Origin: Deltaproteobacteria bacterium
GTDB lineage: Bacteria > UBA10199 > JACPAL01
Assembly: GCA_016180845.1 (NCBI GenBank)
Contig: JACPAK010000004.1
Span: 118,800 to 182,799, forward strand
Reading direction: 5' to 3'
DNA: 64,000 nt
The position numbers and the translations under genes were made by a program. Positions within the stretch are counted from its first letter, which is position 1. The number at the start of each line of letters is the position of its first letter. Positions 40,421 through 49,935 of the stretch are shown one piece after another. A model generated the notes under the pieces. It saw only the letters and a list, made by a program, of their open reading frames with translations. It was not told the DNA's origin and searched no databases.

Positions 40421-41812
40421 TTAAAACTTTTCCCTAAGATAACTCTCGACTTGATCAATCGAGATCCGGTCTTGCTTCATCGAGTCCCGATCGCGAACGG
40501 TGACCTTCTTGTCATTCTCGGATTCAAAATCATACGTGATACAGAACGGAGTCCCGATCTCATCCTGACGCCGGTACCGTTTTCCGATCGAACCGGTGTC
40601 GTCATACTCAACAATCCACTTCTTGCGAAGCACCTCCTCGATACGATGCGCCCCGCCCTGAAGTACTTCTTTTCTAGAAAGCGGAAACAGCGCCACCTGA
40701 ACCGGGGCCAGGTGGTACGGGAGTCTTAACACCGTCTCGATCTCCTTCACGCTCTCTGTCGTCATCGTCCGCCCCCCTTCCACCTCATGATACGCATTCA
40801 AAAGCGATATCAGGACGGTCCGCGTCAGACCGAAGGTCGGCTCGATCACATGTGGAAAGAATTTCTCGTTGGTTAAAAGATCAATGTAGCGGAGATCCTT
40901 CCCCGATTTTTCGGAGTGATTCCGAAGGTCATAATCGGTCCGATAGGCAAGTCCGAAAAGCTCCTTCCACCCCATCGGGGTCTCATACTCGATATCAACT
41001 GTGCGGGTGGAATAATGAGAAAGCTCCTCTTTTGAATGTTCTCGAACGCGAAGCTTTTCCTTGGAAAACCCCAGCTCCCGCGTCCACTCCCACATCTCAC
41101 CCAGCCAATACTCAAACCATTTCTCCCATTCCTTCGGGTTCACAAAGTACTCAAACTCCTGCAGATCAAACTCCAACGTGCGGAAGGTGAAATTTCCGGG
41201 GGTGATCTCGTTCCGAAAGACACGTCCCGAGGCGGCAATCCCGAATGGAAGCCGCATCCGACTCGACTCAACGACACTCTTGAAATTCACAAACATCCCC
41301 TGCGCCATCTCGCCACGAAGATAAACGACCGATTGTTCCCCCTCCAGAACCCCAAGAAAGGTCTTGAAAAGAAGATTAAAGACACGAGACGGAGTAAAGT
41401 TGCGTGTCCCACAGTGCGGACAGGCGACCTTGCTGCTTACAAGCATCTCATCAAGCTCTTTCAGAGATTTTCCTTCTACCTTTGCTGCGGAATCTTTTTC
41501 CTGAATCAGATGATCGGCCCGCCAGCGATGCTTGCATTGCTTGCAATCAACCTGGGCGTCATTGAAGTTCGCCACATGCCCGGAGGCCTCCCAGACCTTT
41601 GGATTCATGAAGATCGCCGGGTCGATACCGACGATATCGGACCGGGAGGCGACAAATCGTCGCCACCAGGCCTGCTCAATGTTCCGTTTGAGCTGAGAAC
41701 CAAGCGGACCGTAATCCCAGGAGTTCGAGAGCCCCCCATAAATCTCGGAACCGGGAAAGACAAACCCTCGTCGTTTGCAGAGGGAGACGATCTTTTCCAT
41801 AGTAACAGACAT
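40421..41812 (-). CDS. glyQS: Glycine-tRNA ligase (single-chain, dimeric type)
   Basis: Protein of 463 residues. Class II synthetase of the alpha2 type: VSLCKRRGFVFPGSEIYGGLSNSWDYGPLG at the N-terminus, motif 2 region GIAASGRVFRNEITPGNFTFRTLEFDLQEFEYF, and motif 3 VIEPTFGLTRTVLISLL. Two Cys pairs (CKQCKHRW and CPHCGTRNF) in the insertion could hold zinc. The C-terminal anticodon-binding domain starts at LAPVQVALFPLS. ATG 41812 is used; ATG 41800 is an alternative. Divergent from the efflux adaptor gene with 73 bp between the starts. Confidence 0.95.
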   Translation of the reverse strand: MSVTMEKIVSLCKRRGFVFPGSEIYGGLSNSWDYGPLGSQLKRNIEQAWWRRFVASRSDIVGIDPAIFMNPKVWEASGHVANFNDAQVDCKQCKHRWRADHLIQEKDSAAKVEGKSLKELDEMLVSSKVACPHCGTRNFTPSRVFNLLFKTFLGVLEGEQSVVYLRGEMAQGMFVNFKSVVESSRMRLPFGIAASGRVFRNEITPGNFTFRTLEFDLQEFEYFVNPKEWEKWFEYWLGEMWEWTRELGFSKEKLRVREHSKEELSHYSTRTVDIEYETPMGWKELFGLAYRTDYDLRNHSEKSGKDLRYIDLLTNEKFFPHVIEPTFGLTRTVLISLLNAYHEVEGGRTMTTESVKEIETVLRLPYHLAPVQVALFPLSRKEVLQGGAHRIEEVLRKKWIVEYDDTGSIGKRYRRQDEIGTPFCITYDFESENDKKVTVRDRDSMKQDRISIDQVESYLREKF

Positions 41813-41821
41813 TTATTCAGA

Positions 41822-41879
41822 GTTATAAAATGAGAAGGCGGTTTGCAAGACTTGCTTTTTCAAAACCCTCTCCTATAAT
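41822..41879. promoter_or_regulatory. Divergent promoters of glyQS and the efflux adaptor
   Basis: Plus strand: TTGCTT (41852-41857), 16-bp spacer, perfect TATAAT (41874-41879), 6 nt to the ATG at 41886. Minus strand: TTGCAA (41843-41848), 15-bp spacer, TATAAC (41822-41827), 9 nt to the ATG at 41812. Both messages would be leaderless or nearly so. Confidence 0.55.
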
Positions 41880-41885
41880 TCCCCC

Positions 41886-42974
41886 ATGCGTTTACTTTTT
41901 TCTCTTCTAACAAGTCTCATTTTTATCATCTCCTGCCAATCTGAAGACTCCAGCTCCTTCCTGGAGAAAAAAACCAGAAAAAAAATTATCCCGATTGAAA
42001 CACTGATGATTACAAAAAAAGAGATCCCGCTCACCGTCCAGGAAAAGGGACAAGCAGAGGCCCCCGATCGATTCGAACTTGCCGCTCCAGAAGGAGGAGG
42101 AAAGGTCGCACAGATCTTTGTGGAAATAGGACAAACTGTTGCCGAAGGTGATCCTCTGATCCGTTTTGACGACGAAGAACTAAAGCTCAAACTCGATCTT
42201 GCCAGATCCCAGATTGACGAGGCGGAAGCAGGGCTTGAAGACGCGCGTTACAAGGAAAGAAACCGCCAGAGGCTTTTGGAGGCGCTGTCATTGACTGAGG
42301 CCGAATCGGAGGGGCTCGAGGAAAAGATTGCCCATTTCGAGGCCCAGCTGAACCGTGCCAAGAACGAAGTCGAGCTGTTCGAGAAACAACTCCAGAATAT
42401 TCAGGTTACCAGCCCTATCTCGGGAATCGTGACAAAACGGAGTGTCACGGTCGGGACACCTGTGGAGAAAGCAGAAAAGCTCCTTGAGGTGATTCGAATC
42501 AGCCCGATCTGGTTTACCTTCTCTGTCCCGCTGGAAGTGGTCGGGGCCTTTGAAAAAGGGAACCTCGTCACCATCCGGATCCCTGAGCTTGAAAATCGGG
42601 AGCTATCGGGTGAGGTCCTTGTCGTCGGTGCGGAGGCCTCGACAGAAGGGCGCGTTCAGATCAAGCTTTCGATTCCAAACGAAAACATCCTTTTAAAGTC
42701 AGGGATGGGTGGTGAGGTGGTTCATCGTACCTCGCTGAAAAAGACGATTATGACTATCCCGGAAAAGGCCTTGATTCGGACCGAACGATCGACCTACGTC
42801 TACAAGGTCATTGGAGAGCGGGTCAAGAAAGCGGCTGTGAAGATTGAAGAGGGACAAAACAACGAGGTCACCCTAACGCGGGGGCTCTCCGAAGGAGACT
42901 TGATCGCGATCTCCAATATTGAAGAGTTGAAGAATGGGGCGATGGTCGAAATCACAACAGCATCCCGTGAATAA
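41886..42974 (+). CDS. RND-type efflux periplasmic adaptor lipoprotein (HlyD/MFP family)
   Basis: Protein of 362 residues. The N-terminus MRLLFSLLTSLIFIISCQSE has a lipobox (IISC). The order is: lipoyl-like half (GKVAQIFVEIGQTVAEGDPLIRFDDEEL), helical hairpin (about 95-160, LDLARSQIDEAEAGLEDARY), second lipoyl half (ITSPISGIVTKRSVTVGTPV in similar form), and beta-barrel plus membrane-proximal domains. Adaptors link an inner-membrane RND or ABC pump to an outer-membrane channel. Neither partner is adjacent: the next gene codes for a glycosidase. A short promoter with perfect TATAAT precedes it. Confidence 0.85.
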   Translation: MRLLFSLLTSLIFIISCQSEDSSSFLEKKTRKKIIPIETLMITKKEIPLTVQEKGQAEAPDRFELAAPEGGGKVAQIFVEIGQTVAEGDPLIRFDDEELKLKLDLARSQIDEAEAGLEDARYKERNRQRLLEALSLTEAESEGLEEKIAHFEAQLNRAKNEVELFEKQLQNIQVTSPISGIVTKRSVTVGTPVEKAEKLLEVIRISPIWFTFSVPLEVVGAFEKGNLVTIRIPELENRELSGEVLVVGAEASTEGRVQIKLSIPNENILLKSGMGGEVVHRTSLKKTIMTIPEKALIRTERSTYVYKVIGERVKKAAVKIEEGQNNEVTLTRGLSEGDLIAISNIEELKNGAMVEITTASRE

Positions 42975-43665
42975 AACATTTTTCTTCATCCTTCTATTTT
43001 TTTCTCTTTGCTTGCCTCTTGAAACGCTTGCTTGGAAACCACTCCAAAAAGGATGGGATTATCAGCAAGAAGGATCTCGGATCCATCTTTTCCAAATTGA
43101 TCCTCGGGAATATCGCTTCGATCTCTTGGTCGCTCGTGACAATAACACACCCACATTAGCGGCCAAAACTTATCGAGAAAAAAGTGGTGCCCTTCTGGTC
43201 GTTAATGGAGGTTTCTTCGATGAAAACTTCCGTTCTCTCGGTCTCCTGGTCAAAAAGGGGAAAATACTTAATCCGCTGCGGAATTCCGAATGGGGAATCT
43301 TCCAGATCCGGGATAAAACCCCCTCCGTGATTCATCGTCGTGATTGGAACCCGGAAAAAGTGGAGATAGCGATTCAGGTCGGTCCAAGACTTGTGATTGA
43401 TGGTCGAATCCCTTCATTTAAACCAGAGGAAGAACCTCACCGAAGGTCTGCGATCGGCGTGACGAAAGAGGGCAAAATTCTGATCGCGATCGCCGATGAA
43501 CCGATCGAGATGAAGAAGTGGGCCGAGCTGATCCAGAGATACGCCCCCTTTGCGATGAATCTCGACGGAGGAGGTTCTTCGCAAATTTCTGTTCGATTGA
43601 AAGATCTTTCGCTGGAATTGATCGGAACGACCGCTATTCCAAATGCCGTGGCAGTGTTCCCTTAA
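42967..43665 (+). CDS. Phosphodiester glycosidase family protein (NAGPA-like), exported
   Basis: Protein of 232 residues starting at GTG 42967, which overlaps the stop of the adaptor gene by 8 bp and gives a clean signal peptide ([22 protein letters not shown]). Motifs of the family (phosphodiester glycosidase, NAGPA domain): [41 protein letters not shown] and [16 protein letters not shown]. Members are uncovering-enzyme-like hydrolases acting on phosphodiester-linked sugars, often in the periplasm. The in-frame ATG at 42934 would give a non-signal N-terminus and is less likely. Convergent with rho (4-bp overlap). Confidence 0.83.
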   Translation: MNKTFFFILLFFSLCLPLETLAWKPLQKGWDYQQEGSRIHLFQIDPREYRFDLLVARDNNTPTLAAKTYREKSGALLVVNGGFFDENFRSLGLLVKKGKILNPLRNSEWGIFQIRDKTPSVIHRRDWNPEKVEIAIQVGPRLVIDGRIPSFKPEEEPHRRSAIGVTKEGKILIAIADEPIEMKKWAELIQRYAPFAMNLDGGGSSQISVRLKDLSLELIGTTAIPNAVAVFP

Positions 43666-45047
43666 CCACTCATCGAATCAAGAAAGTCCTTATTCGTCTT
43701 TGTGTTTTGCATCTTGTCGGTCAGGAATTCCATTGCATCGATGACATTGAGGGGGGCCAGAACCTTTCGGAGGATCCAGACACGGTTCAAGACATCAGGT
43801 TCTAAAAGAAGCTCTTCTTTACGAGTTCCGGATCGGTTCACATCCATGCAGGGGAAAATCCTCTTTTCCATGAGCTTCCGCTCGAGATGAATCTCGGCAT
43901 TGCCGGTCCCCTTAAACTCCTCAAAAATAACCTCATCCATCCGGCTTCCCGTATCAATCAAGGCGGTCGCAATAATCGTGAGGCTACCCCCCTCTTCAAT
44001 ATTCCGGGCCGCCCCAAAGAAGCGCTTCGGTTTGTGGAGGGCATTGGAATCAACACCTCCCGAAAGAATCTTTCCGGAAGGCGGAACGACGGTGTTGTAG
44101 GCACGCGCAAGCCGAGTGATCGAATCGAGTAAAATCACGACATCTTTTTTGTGTTCGACAAGACGCTTCGCCTTCTCAATAACCATCTCCGCCACCTGAA
44201 CGTGCCGGGCAGCCGGCTCATCAAATGTCGAAGAGACAACATCCCCTTTGACCGATCGCTGCATGTCGGTCACCTCTTCCGGCCGCTCATCGATCAAAAG
44301 GACAATCAAGACCACATCGGGATGATTTGCCGTGATCGCATTGGCGATATTCTGCATCATCATCGTCTTGCCGGTACGCGGCGCCGCAACAATTAAGGCC
44401 CTCTGACCCTTCCCTATCGGACTCAGCAAATCAATCACGCGTGTCGTATAATTCTTCGGGGCATATTCAAGATGGAGTCTCTGATTCGGGTAGAGGGGAG
44501 TCAGATTATCAAAAAGGATTTTTTCTCGAGCCACCTCGGGCGATTCAAAATTAACCGATTGAACCTTGATCAAGGCAAAATAACGTTCCGAATCCTTCGG
44601 CGGCCGAATTTGGCCGGTCACCGTATCACCGGTCCTCAAGGCGAATTTTCGGATTTGCGAGGGAGAGACATAAATATCATCCGGTCCCGGCAAGTAATTA
44701 TAATCAGAGGCCCGCAGGAAACCAAAACCATCGGGAAGTATCTCCAGAATCCCATCACCGAAGATCATTCCATTCTGATTTGCCTGGGCATTGAGGAGGG
44801 CAAATATCAACTCCTGTCGACGCATCCCCGCCGCCCCTTCAATATTGAAGCTATGGGCCATCTCGACCAGCTCACTGATTTTTTTCTTCTTCAGGTCGCT
44901 CAAATACATGACCTGCCCCTGAATATCTTCAGGGGAGATGGTATCTTGTGGGTCTAAAGCAGGCATAGGGGCTCCATTGGCAGGGGGGTCCAAACTATGG
45001 TCAGGCCGAAAGGCCTCACGCGGTCGATTTCTTCTGGGACGATTCAT
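43662..45047 (-). CDS. rho: Transcription termination factor Rho
   Basis: Protein of 461 residues, a hexameric RNA helicase that ends transcription. The N-terminal extension (1-45) is Pro/Arg-rich; then the Rho N domain ([32 protein letters not shown]), the RNA-binding cold-shock-like domain ([37 protein letters not shown]), and the ATPase core with P-loop APRTGKT at about 222-228 and the later segment [17 protein letters not shown]. The gene is monocistronic. Its 174-bp region to argH holds the argH promoter on the other strand. Confidence 0.97.
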   Translation of the reverse strand: MNRPRRNRPREAFRPDHSLDPPANGAPMPALDPQDTISPEDIQGQVMYLSDLKKKKISELVEMAHSFNIEGAAGMRRQELIFALLNAQANQNGMIFGDGILEILPDGFGFLRASDYNYLPGPDDIYVSPSQIRKFALRTGDTVTGQIRPPKDSERYFALIKVQSVNFESPEVAREKILFDNLTPLYPNQRLHLEYAPKNYTTRVIDLLSPIGKGQRALIVAAPRTGKTMMMQNIANAITANHPDVVLIVLLIDERPEEVTDMQRSVKGDVVSSTFDEPAARHVQVAEMVIEKAKRLVEHKKDVVILLDSITRLARAYNTVVPPSGKILSGGVDSNALHKPKRFFGAARNIEEGGSLTIIATALIDTGSRMDEVIFEEFKGTGNAEIHLERKLMEKRIFPCMDVNRSGTRKEELLLEPDVLNRVWILRKVLAPLNVIDAMEFLTDKMQNTKTNKDFLDSMSG

Positions 45048-45167
45048 TTTTTAAAAGGCTTTTGGCTAATGAGGAAATCCTTGTTGTTTCTGATGAGTTT
45101 TTTTCTGAAAATTTTCTGAACTGGAGGCATTATCTAGAAAAGGGGTTCCCCTGTCAAGTGGTGTTTC

Positions 45168-45196
45168 TTGCTTTCTTCATATCCTTAATGTTAACT
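45168..45196 (+). promoter_or_regulatory. Promoter of the argH-lysA-dapF operon
   Basis: TTGCTT (45168-45173), 17-bp spacer, TTAACT (45191-45196). ATG 45222 has a GAGGAG box, so this mRNA has a normal leader of about 18 nt, unlike several other genes in the window. Confidence 0.45.
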
Positions 45197-45221
45197 CACG
45201 CGGATCAAACGAGGAGCAAAC

Positions 45222-46598
45222 ATGGCAAAAAAGAAATGGAGTGGGCGATTTGAAAAGGGACTTGATCCCCTCGCCCTCGATTTTACCCAATCGGTGGAGT
45301 TCGACAAAAAGCTCTATTATTACGATATATTAGGCAGCATGGCCCATGCGCGTGGACTTGCGCGGGCCGGAATCCTCTCCAAGAAAGAGGCAAAAAAAAT
45401 TGCCGGGGGACTCCATGCGGTTGTTCGCGATATTCAGTCTGGAAAATTCCAGTTCAAAGAAGAGCTTGAGGATGTGCATCGGAATATCGAATCAGCGCTG
45501 ATAAAAAAGATTGGTCGAGTTGGAGGAAAGCTTCACACAGGACGGAGTCGAAACGATCAGGTCGCCCTTGATTTTCGTCTCTACTGTCGCGACCGGCTAG
45601 AAGAACTCCACGACTCCCTTGTCGGCTTGGAACGGGCAACGCTTAAAAAGGCGAAAGAGACAGTCGATATCTTAATGCCAGGGTACACCCATCTTCAAAG
45701 GGCTCAACCGATCCGCTTTGCCCATCACCTCCTGGCCTATATCGAGATGTGGGAAAGGGATCGAACTCGCATCCTTGAGGTCTTTCGCCGCATCAACATC
45801 AGTCCCTTAGGCTCTGGAGCCCTCGCAGGGACCGCATTCCCTGTAGATCGAGAGGGGGTCGCCCGTGACCTTGGGTTTACAGAGGTATCCCACAACAGCC
45901 TGGACGCCGTTTCTGATCGAGACTTCGCAATCGAGATCGCTTCACTCTCCTCTCTTCTCATGATGCATCTCTCCCGCCTCGCTGAGGAATGGATCCTCTG
46001 GTCGACGACTGAATTTAATTTCATCCATCTCCCCGACTCATTCTGTACCGGTTCCTCCATGATGCCACAAAAAAAGAATCCCGATATCCTGGAACTGATC
46101 CGTGGGAAAACCGGTCGTGTTTATGGTCATCTGATCTCTCTTCTCACTGTCATGAAATCACTCCCGCTCGCCTACAATAAAGACATGCAGGAGGATAAAG
46201 AGGCGGTCTTTGATCTTTTCGAGACAGTGATTAACTGTATCGACATCCTCGCTGCGATGATGCCAAAGGTCCAGCCGAACCGAACAGCGCTTCAGAGGGC
46301 GGTATCAGACAGTTTCCTCCTCGCTACCGATTTGGCCGATTGGCTCGTCAAAAAAGGAGTCGATTTCCGCAGCTCTCATGAAATCGTCTCGAAGGTTGTC
46401 CTCTTTTCCCTTCAAAAGAAAAAAGAATTACATGAATTGTCACTTGCCGACTTCAGACGTTTCTCAAAAACCTTTAATCAGGAGGTTTACCAGATCCTGA
46501 AGCCTGAGATTTCTGTAAACTTGAGACGCACCACTGGGGGCACCGCACGACAAACTGTCCTGAAAGAGATCAAACGGCTCGAGGAAAGGCTCCCCTGA
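45222..46598 (+). CDS. argH: Argininosuccinate lyase
   Basis: Protein of 458 residues; last step of arginine synthesis, splitting argininosuccinate into arginine and fumarate. Motifs: WSGRFEKGLDPLALDFTQSV at the N-terminus, HTGRSRNDQVALDFRLY, GYTHLQRAQPIRFAHHLLAY, and the fumarase-superfamily signature GSSMMPQKKNPDILELIRGKTGRV. The TGA overlaps the lysA ATG (TGATG). argH-lysA-dapF in this order is common in deltaproteobacteria, where dapA and dapB normally follow directly. Confidence 0.97.
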   Translation: MAKKKWSGRFEKGLDPLALDFTQSVEFDKKLYYYDILGSMAHARGLARAGILSKKEAKKIAGGLHAVVRDIQSGKFQFKEELEDVHRNIESALIKKIGRVGGKLHTGRSRNDQVALDFRLYCRDRLEELHDSLVGLERATLKKAKETVDILMPGYTHLQRAQPIRFAHHLLAYIEMWERDRTRILEVFRRINISPLGSGALAGTAFPVDREGVARDLGFTEVSHNSLDAVSDRDFAIEIASLSSLLMMHLSRLAEEWILWSTTEFNFIHLPDSFCTGSSMMPQKKNPDILELIRGKTGRVYGHLISLLTVMKSLPLAYNKDMQEDKEAVFDLFETVINCIDILAAMMPKVQPNRTALQRAVSDSFLLATDLADWLVKKGVDFRSSHEIVSKVVLFSLQKKKELHELSLADFRRFSKTFNQEVYQILKPEISVNLRRTTGGTARQTVLKEIKRLEERLP

Positions 46599-47854
46599 TG
46601 CATCACTTTCACTACAAAAAAAACGAGCTTCATTGCGAAGAGGTCCCCTTGCAAAAAATTGCCGAAGAGGTCGGGACACCGACTTATGTCTACAGTTCTG
46701 CCACCTTCGGAAGACATTTCCGTGTTTTTGATGCCGCCTTTCAGGGGATTTCGCATCTCACTTGTTTCGCGATGAAGACCAACTCGAATATCGCGCTCCT
46801 GCGCGCGGTCTCCAAATGGGGAGGAGGGGTCGACATCGTCTCCGGAGGCGAGCTGTTCCGCGCCTTGACGGCCGGGGTTCCAGCACATCGCATCGTCTAC
46901 TCGGGGGTTGGAAAGACAGAGGCCGAAATGGAATACGCCTTGAGGAGCGACATTCTTCTCTTCAATGTCGAATCGGCGGATGAGCTGCTCACACTGGCAA
47001 ACGTCGCCAAAAGGATCGGCCAGAGGGCCCCGGTCGCGATCCGGGTCAATCCTGATATCAATCCCAAAACCCACCCATATATCTCGACAGGGCTCAAAAA
47101 AAGTAAATTCGGGATCCAGATCAAAGAGAGCCTCAAGTTATATGAGGCCTCTAAAAAATACGACAGCCTCATCATCCGTGGGGTCAGCTGTCACATTGGA
47201 TCCCAAATCACACAACTCAAACCGTTCATTGATACCGTCCGAAGACTTCGGGACTTCGTCCAGCTTTTGAAACAGAAGGGGTTTGACATTCAATACATCG
47301 ATTTAGGGGGCGGACTCGGAATCCCGTATAAAAATGAAACCCCCCCTTCACCAGCTCAATATGCCGGAGCGCTTAAGAAAGAGCTTAAGGATATGAGGAT
47401 CACACTGCTCCTCGAACCGGGTCGGGTGATCGCTGGAAACGCAGGGATCTTGTTGACCCGTCTTTTGTATCGAAAAAAACAGGGGAACAAAAATTTCGTG
47501 ATCGTCGATGCGGCGATGAATGACCTGATCCGTCCTGCCCTCTACGGTTCTTATCATGAAATCCTTCCGGTCAAAAAACGAGGTGGAAGAAAAGAAAGGG
47601 TCAATGTCGTCGGGCCGGTCTGTGAATCCGCGGATTTCTTCGCAGAAAATCGTCCCCTTCCGGTTTTACCCGCCAATGAACTCCTCTCCATCATGAGCGC
47701 AGGGGCGTATGGGTTCACGATGGCCTCGAATTACAACTCCAGGCTGCGGGCTGCTGAGGTCCTCGTCCATGGCAATGAGTTTTACGTGGTGAGACAACGT
47801 GAGGAATATAAGGATTTATTAAAAGGAGAACATGTCCCGAAATTTCTTGTGTAG
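46598..47854 (+). CDS. lysA: Diaminopimelate decarboxylase
   Basis: Protein of 418 residues that turns meso-diaminopimelate into lysine with PLP. The PLP lysine is Lys60 in CFAMKTNSN. Other motifs: GVDIVSGGELFRALTAGVP, FGIQIKESLKLYEAS, GVSCHIGSQITQLKPF, YIDLGGGLGIPY and the C-terminal GAYGFTMASNYNSRLRAAEV with VGPVCESADFF. The fold is type III barrel plus beta domain. It starts on the argH stop codon. Followed by dapF after 9 nt. Confidence 0.97.
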   Translation: MHHFHYKKNELHCEEVPLQKIAEEVGTPTYVYSSATFGRHFRVFDAAFQGISHLTCFAMKTNSNIALLRAVSKWGGGVDIVSGGELFRALTAGVPAHRIVYSGVGKTEAEMEYALRSDILLFNVESADELLTLANVAKRIGQRAPVAIRVNPDINPKTHPYISTGLKKSKFGIQIKESLKLYEASKKYDSLIIRGVSCHIGSQITQLKPFIDTVRRLRDFVQLLKQKGFDIQYIDLGGGLGIPYKNETPPSPAQYAGALKKELKDMRITLLLEPGRVIAGNAGILLTRLLYRKKQGNKNFVIVDAAMNDLIRPALYGSYHEILPVKKRGGRKERVNVVGPVCESADFFAENRPLPVLPANELLSIMSAGAYGFTMASNYNSRLRAAEVLVHGNEFYVVRQREEYKDLLKGEHVPKFLV

Positions 47855-47863
47855 GGTTGATAT

Positions 47864-48688
47864 ATGAAAATCAATTTTGTCAAAATGCATGGCATTGGGA
47901 ACGATTTTGTTTTTATCAACGGGATTCGTCTGAAGTTTCCCAACCCGGAGAAAAACTCAAGGCTCCTTTGTGACAGACGAAAGGGGATCGGGGCCGATCA
48001 GCTGCTGATCGTGAAAAAGTCAAAGAAGGCCGATTTCATGATGGAGATCTATAATGCCGACGGAAGTTGTGTGGAGATGTGCGGAAACGGCATCCGATGT
48101 CTCGCCAAGTATGTTACCGATGAAAAACTGACCTCCAAAAAAGAGCTGACAGTTGAGACCCTCGCCGGGATTCAGAAGATCCGGATCCTCTCAAAGGATC
48201 GTTATGAAGTGGATATGGGGGAACCGATCCTGAAGGCAAATCTGATCCCGATGAAACTAAAAGGGAGGGTCATCAATCGACCGATCCGGCTAGAGGGGCG
48301 TGAATACCGTGTGACCTGCGTCTCGATGGGAAACCCCCATTGTGTCCTCTTTGTCGACGACCTTCCGAAATATCCGGTGACGCAACTGGGTCCTTTGCTC
48401 GAGCGGTTTTATCTTTTTCCGAAGAGAACAAACGTCGAGTTTGTCGAAATCGATTCCTCGTCAGAGATTCATATGAGGACCTGGGAGCGGGGCGCCGGAG
48501 AGACACTCGCCTGTGGTAGTGGCGCCTGTGCCGCGGTCGTCGCGAGCCGCTTGAACCACCTGACGGAAAACAAGGTTCACGTCAAACTCCTGGGGGGGAG
48601 TCTCGATATCGAATGGAGCCGTTCTGACAATCACATCTACATGACCGGCACTGCTGCGACGGTGTTTAAAGGGGAAATCGAGATTTAA
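47864..48688 (+). CDS. dapF: Diaminopimelate epimerase
   Basis: Protein of 274 residues. It epimerises LL- to meso-diaminopimelate with two cysteines, Cys73 (EMCGNGIRC) and Cys217 (ETLACGSGACA). The N-terminal MKINFVKMHGIGNDFVFI and the C-terminal GGSLDIEW are standard. Its stop overlaps the stop of the convergent gene by 4 bp. Two pieces of its 3' end occur again, degenerated, at 49,936-49,976, so this end was duplicated. Confidence 0.97.
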   Translation: MKINFVKMHGIGNDFVFINGIRLKFPNPEKNSRLLCDRRKGIGADQLLIVKKSKKADFMMEIYNADGSCVEMCGNGIRCLAKYVTDEKLTSKKELTVETLAGIQKIRILSKDRYEVDMGEPILKANLIPMKLKGRVINRPIRLEGREYRVTCVSMGNPHCVLFVDDLPKYPVTQLGPLLERFYLFPKRTNVEFVEIDSSSEIHMRTWERGAGETLACGSGACAAVVASRLNHLTENKVHVKLLGGSLDIEWSRSDNHIYMTGTAATVFKGEIEI

Positions 48689-49389
48689 TCGTTTTGCGGA
48701 TTGTAGGTCATCTCAGGGCAAACAAGCTTTGGGGCACTCAGTTTTACTGTCCTCCCCGTATCCGTTCCAACAACAACCAGTCCTCTATCCTCTTCCTTCA
48801 CTTCCTCACTTCGATCCTCAAGTGGGTTCGGGGCGCGAAAAACAAACTCCTCCTCTGCCTCGTCTGCCAAAGTTGTTGTTTGACGAGCCTCACAGTAAAT
48901 TCGAATACCTGACTCATTAAATATACCGGAGTAAGAATCAAATTGCACCTGATGAGAATCTCTGGGCTTAGTGAGAATATAAGCTCCGAAGAGACATCCA
49001 TCCGACCAATCCGATGGACAATAGGTGACGAGTGCAATTCCACTGATCGGGAGACAAGAGTCGGTTAGCGAATCTATCGGTAACCGAACATATTCCCAAA
49101 ACTGTCTCCCTCCTTCTTTCGTAAAACCAACCAAAATTGCCTCGTCATCGCCCTCCCTTATCTCAAAGCGAAGCGCGTTCAAACCATCAAGAGAAGGGGG
49201 AAACAAACGACTCTGTTCGGCCATTAAAAAAACATCCCCTCCAGGATTTTCACCTAAAAAGACCCTCTTCGTTCCGCGTAGTCGCTGTTCTGCCTGGGCC
49301 TGCGCCCGCAACCATGCCCCAACAGCCAGTGCGGACGCTAAACCAGTGAGACCTAATGCGGTAAAAAAACGTGTCGCGCTTGTCCTCAT
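48685..49389 (-). CDS. Membrane-anchored hypothetical protein, copy 1 of a duplicated pair
   Basis: Not recognised. The 234-residue protein starts at ATG 49389 with a GAGGAGG box. The N-terminus (RFFTALGLTGLASALAVGAWL) is a signal peptide or anchor. The body has the segment ISGIALVTYCPSDWSDGCLFGAYILT, then SGIFNESGIRIYCEA and FVFRAPNPLED, which recur in the 272-residue protein at 49,973 (IEGLAVGLTCGEWACKWGAYLLY, GMGIKVCRTE, YRFRSPVPS). Conserved cysteines suggest an exported disulphide protein. The stop TAA lies on the last bases of dapF, exactly as the stop of copy 2 lies on the dapF remnant. Confidence 0.6.
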   Translation of the reverse strand: MRTSATRFFTALGLTGLASALAVGAWLRAQAQAEQRLRGTKRVFLGENPGGDVFLMAEQSRLFPPSLDGLNALRFEIREGDDEAILVGFTKEGGRQFWEYVRLPIDSLTDSCLPISGIALVTYCPSDWSDGCLFGAYILTKPRDSHQVQFDSYSGIFNESGIRIYCEARQTTTLADEAEEEFVFRAPNPLEDRSEEVKEEDRGLVVVGTDTGRTVKLSAPKLVCPEMTYNPQND

Positions 49390-49491
49390 AAAGTATCCTC
49401 CTCAAGCCCCCTACTAATTACCTCGCTTATCAGTTTTTTTAGGGAAAAGTTTCTTGTTTTCTTTCGGAGCCATTTTGCTAATATAAGCATC

Positions 49492-49719
49492 ATGGCTCTT
49501 CGTTTTGCTATCGATGTTATGCCTGAAGAAGATGGGGAAGGATATTATGTGGTCGTCCCTGCATTGCCCGGTTGCTTTTCTCAAGGTCGCACCGTTGAAG
49601 AGGCAATGAAGAATGTCAAAAAGGCCATCTTTCTTCATGTACGTGCCCTTAAGAAACAGGGTGAATTTGTTCCCACCGAAGAAAGAACATTCCACACGGT
49701 TGTCGAGTTACCTGCTTGA
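49492..49719 (+). CDS. hicB: HicB-family antitoxin
   Basis: Protein of 75 residues with the partial RNase H fold of HicB: RFAIDVMPEEDGEGYYVVVPALPGCFSQGRTVEEAMKNVKKAI contains the family core YxVxVPxLPGCxSxGxTxEEAxxN. It lacks the C-terminal DNA-binding domain of longer HicB proteins. It precedes hicA, the reverse of the classic hicA-hicB order, and the stop overlaps the hicA start. A weak TAATAT box ends 7 nt before the ATG and there is no Shine-Dalgarno sequence. Confidence 0.9.
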   Translation: MALRFAIDVMPEEDGEGYYVVVPALPGCFSQGRTVEEAMKNVKKAIFLHVRALKKQGEFVPTEERTFHTVVELPA

Positions 49720-49928
49720 GCTCACGTCTTCCTCGCCTTACGGCCAAGGAATTAATCCGATTCTTGAAAGGTCATGGTTTTGAACCTTTCGACTCCAAGG
49801 GATCTCATCAACATTTTGTCCACCCAATAACGAAACAAAAGGTTACCGTGCCTGTCCATTCAGGAAAAATCATCGGCCCTGGCCTTCTGAAGGCAATACT
49901 CAAACAGGCTGGCCTTGAGTGGAAATAG
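49716..49928 (+). CDS. hicA: HicA-family mRNA interferase toxin
   Basis: Protein of 70 residues starting at TTG 49716, overlapping hicB by 4 bp (TTGA). The double-stranded-RNA-binding-like fold is recognised by TAKELIRFLKGHGFEPFDSKGSHQHFVHP with the catalytic histidine in GSHQHF, and PVHSGKIIGPGLLKAILKQAGL. HicA cleaves mRNA when not bound by HicB. The rare start would keep toxin translation low and coupled to the antitoxin. Confidence 0.9.
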   Translation: MSSRLPRLTAKELIRFLKGHGFEPFDSKGSHQHFVHPITKQKVTVPVHSGKIIGPGLLKAILKQAGLEWK

Positions 49929-49935
49929 AAAGTGG

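Noticed and set aside
41036..41833. Plus-strand open frame of 265 codons opposite glyQS
   Set aside because: Lies fully antisense to a conserved glycine-tRNA ligase gene and has no start signals.
45062..45253. Small frame in front of argH, possible leader peptide
   Set aside because: Overlaps the argH promoter and start in another frame, no ribosome binding site, no run of Arg or Lys codons as expected for a leader.
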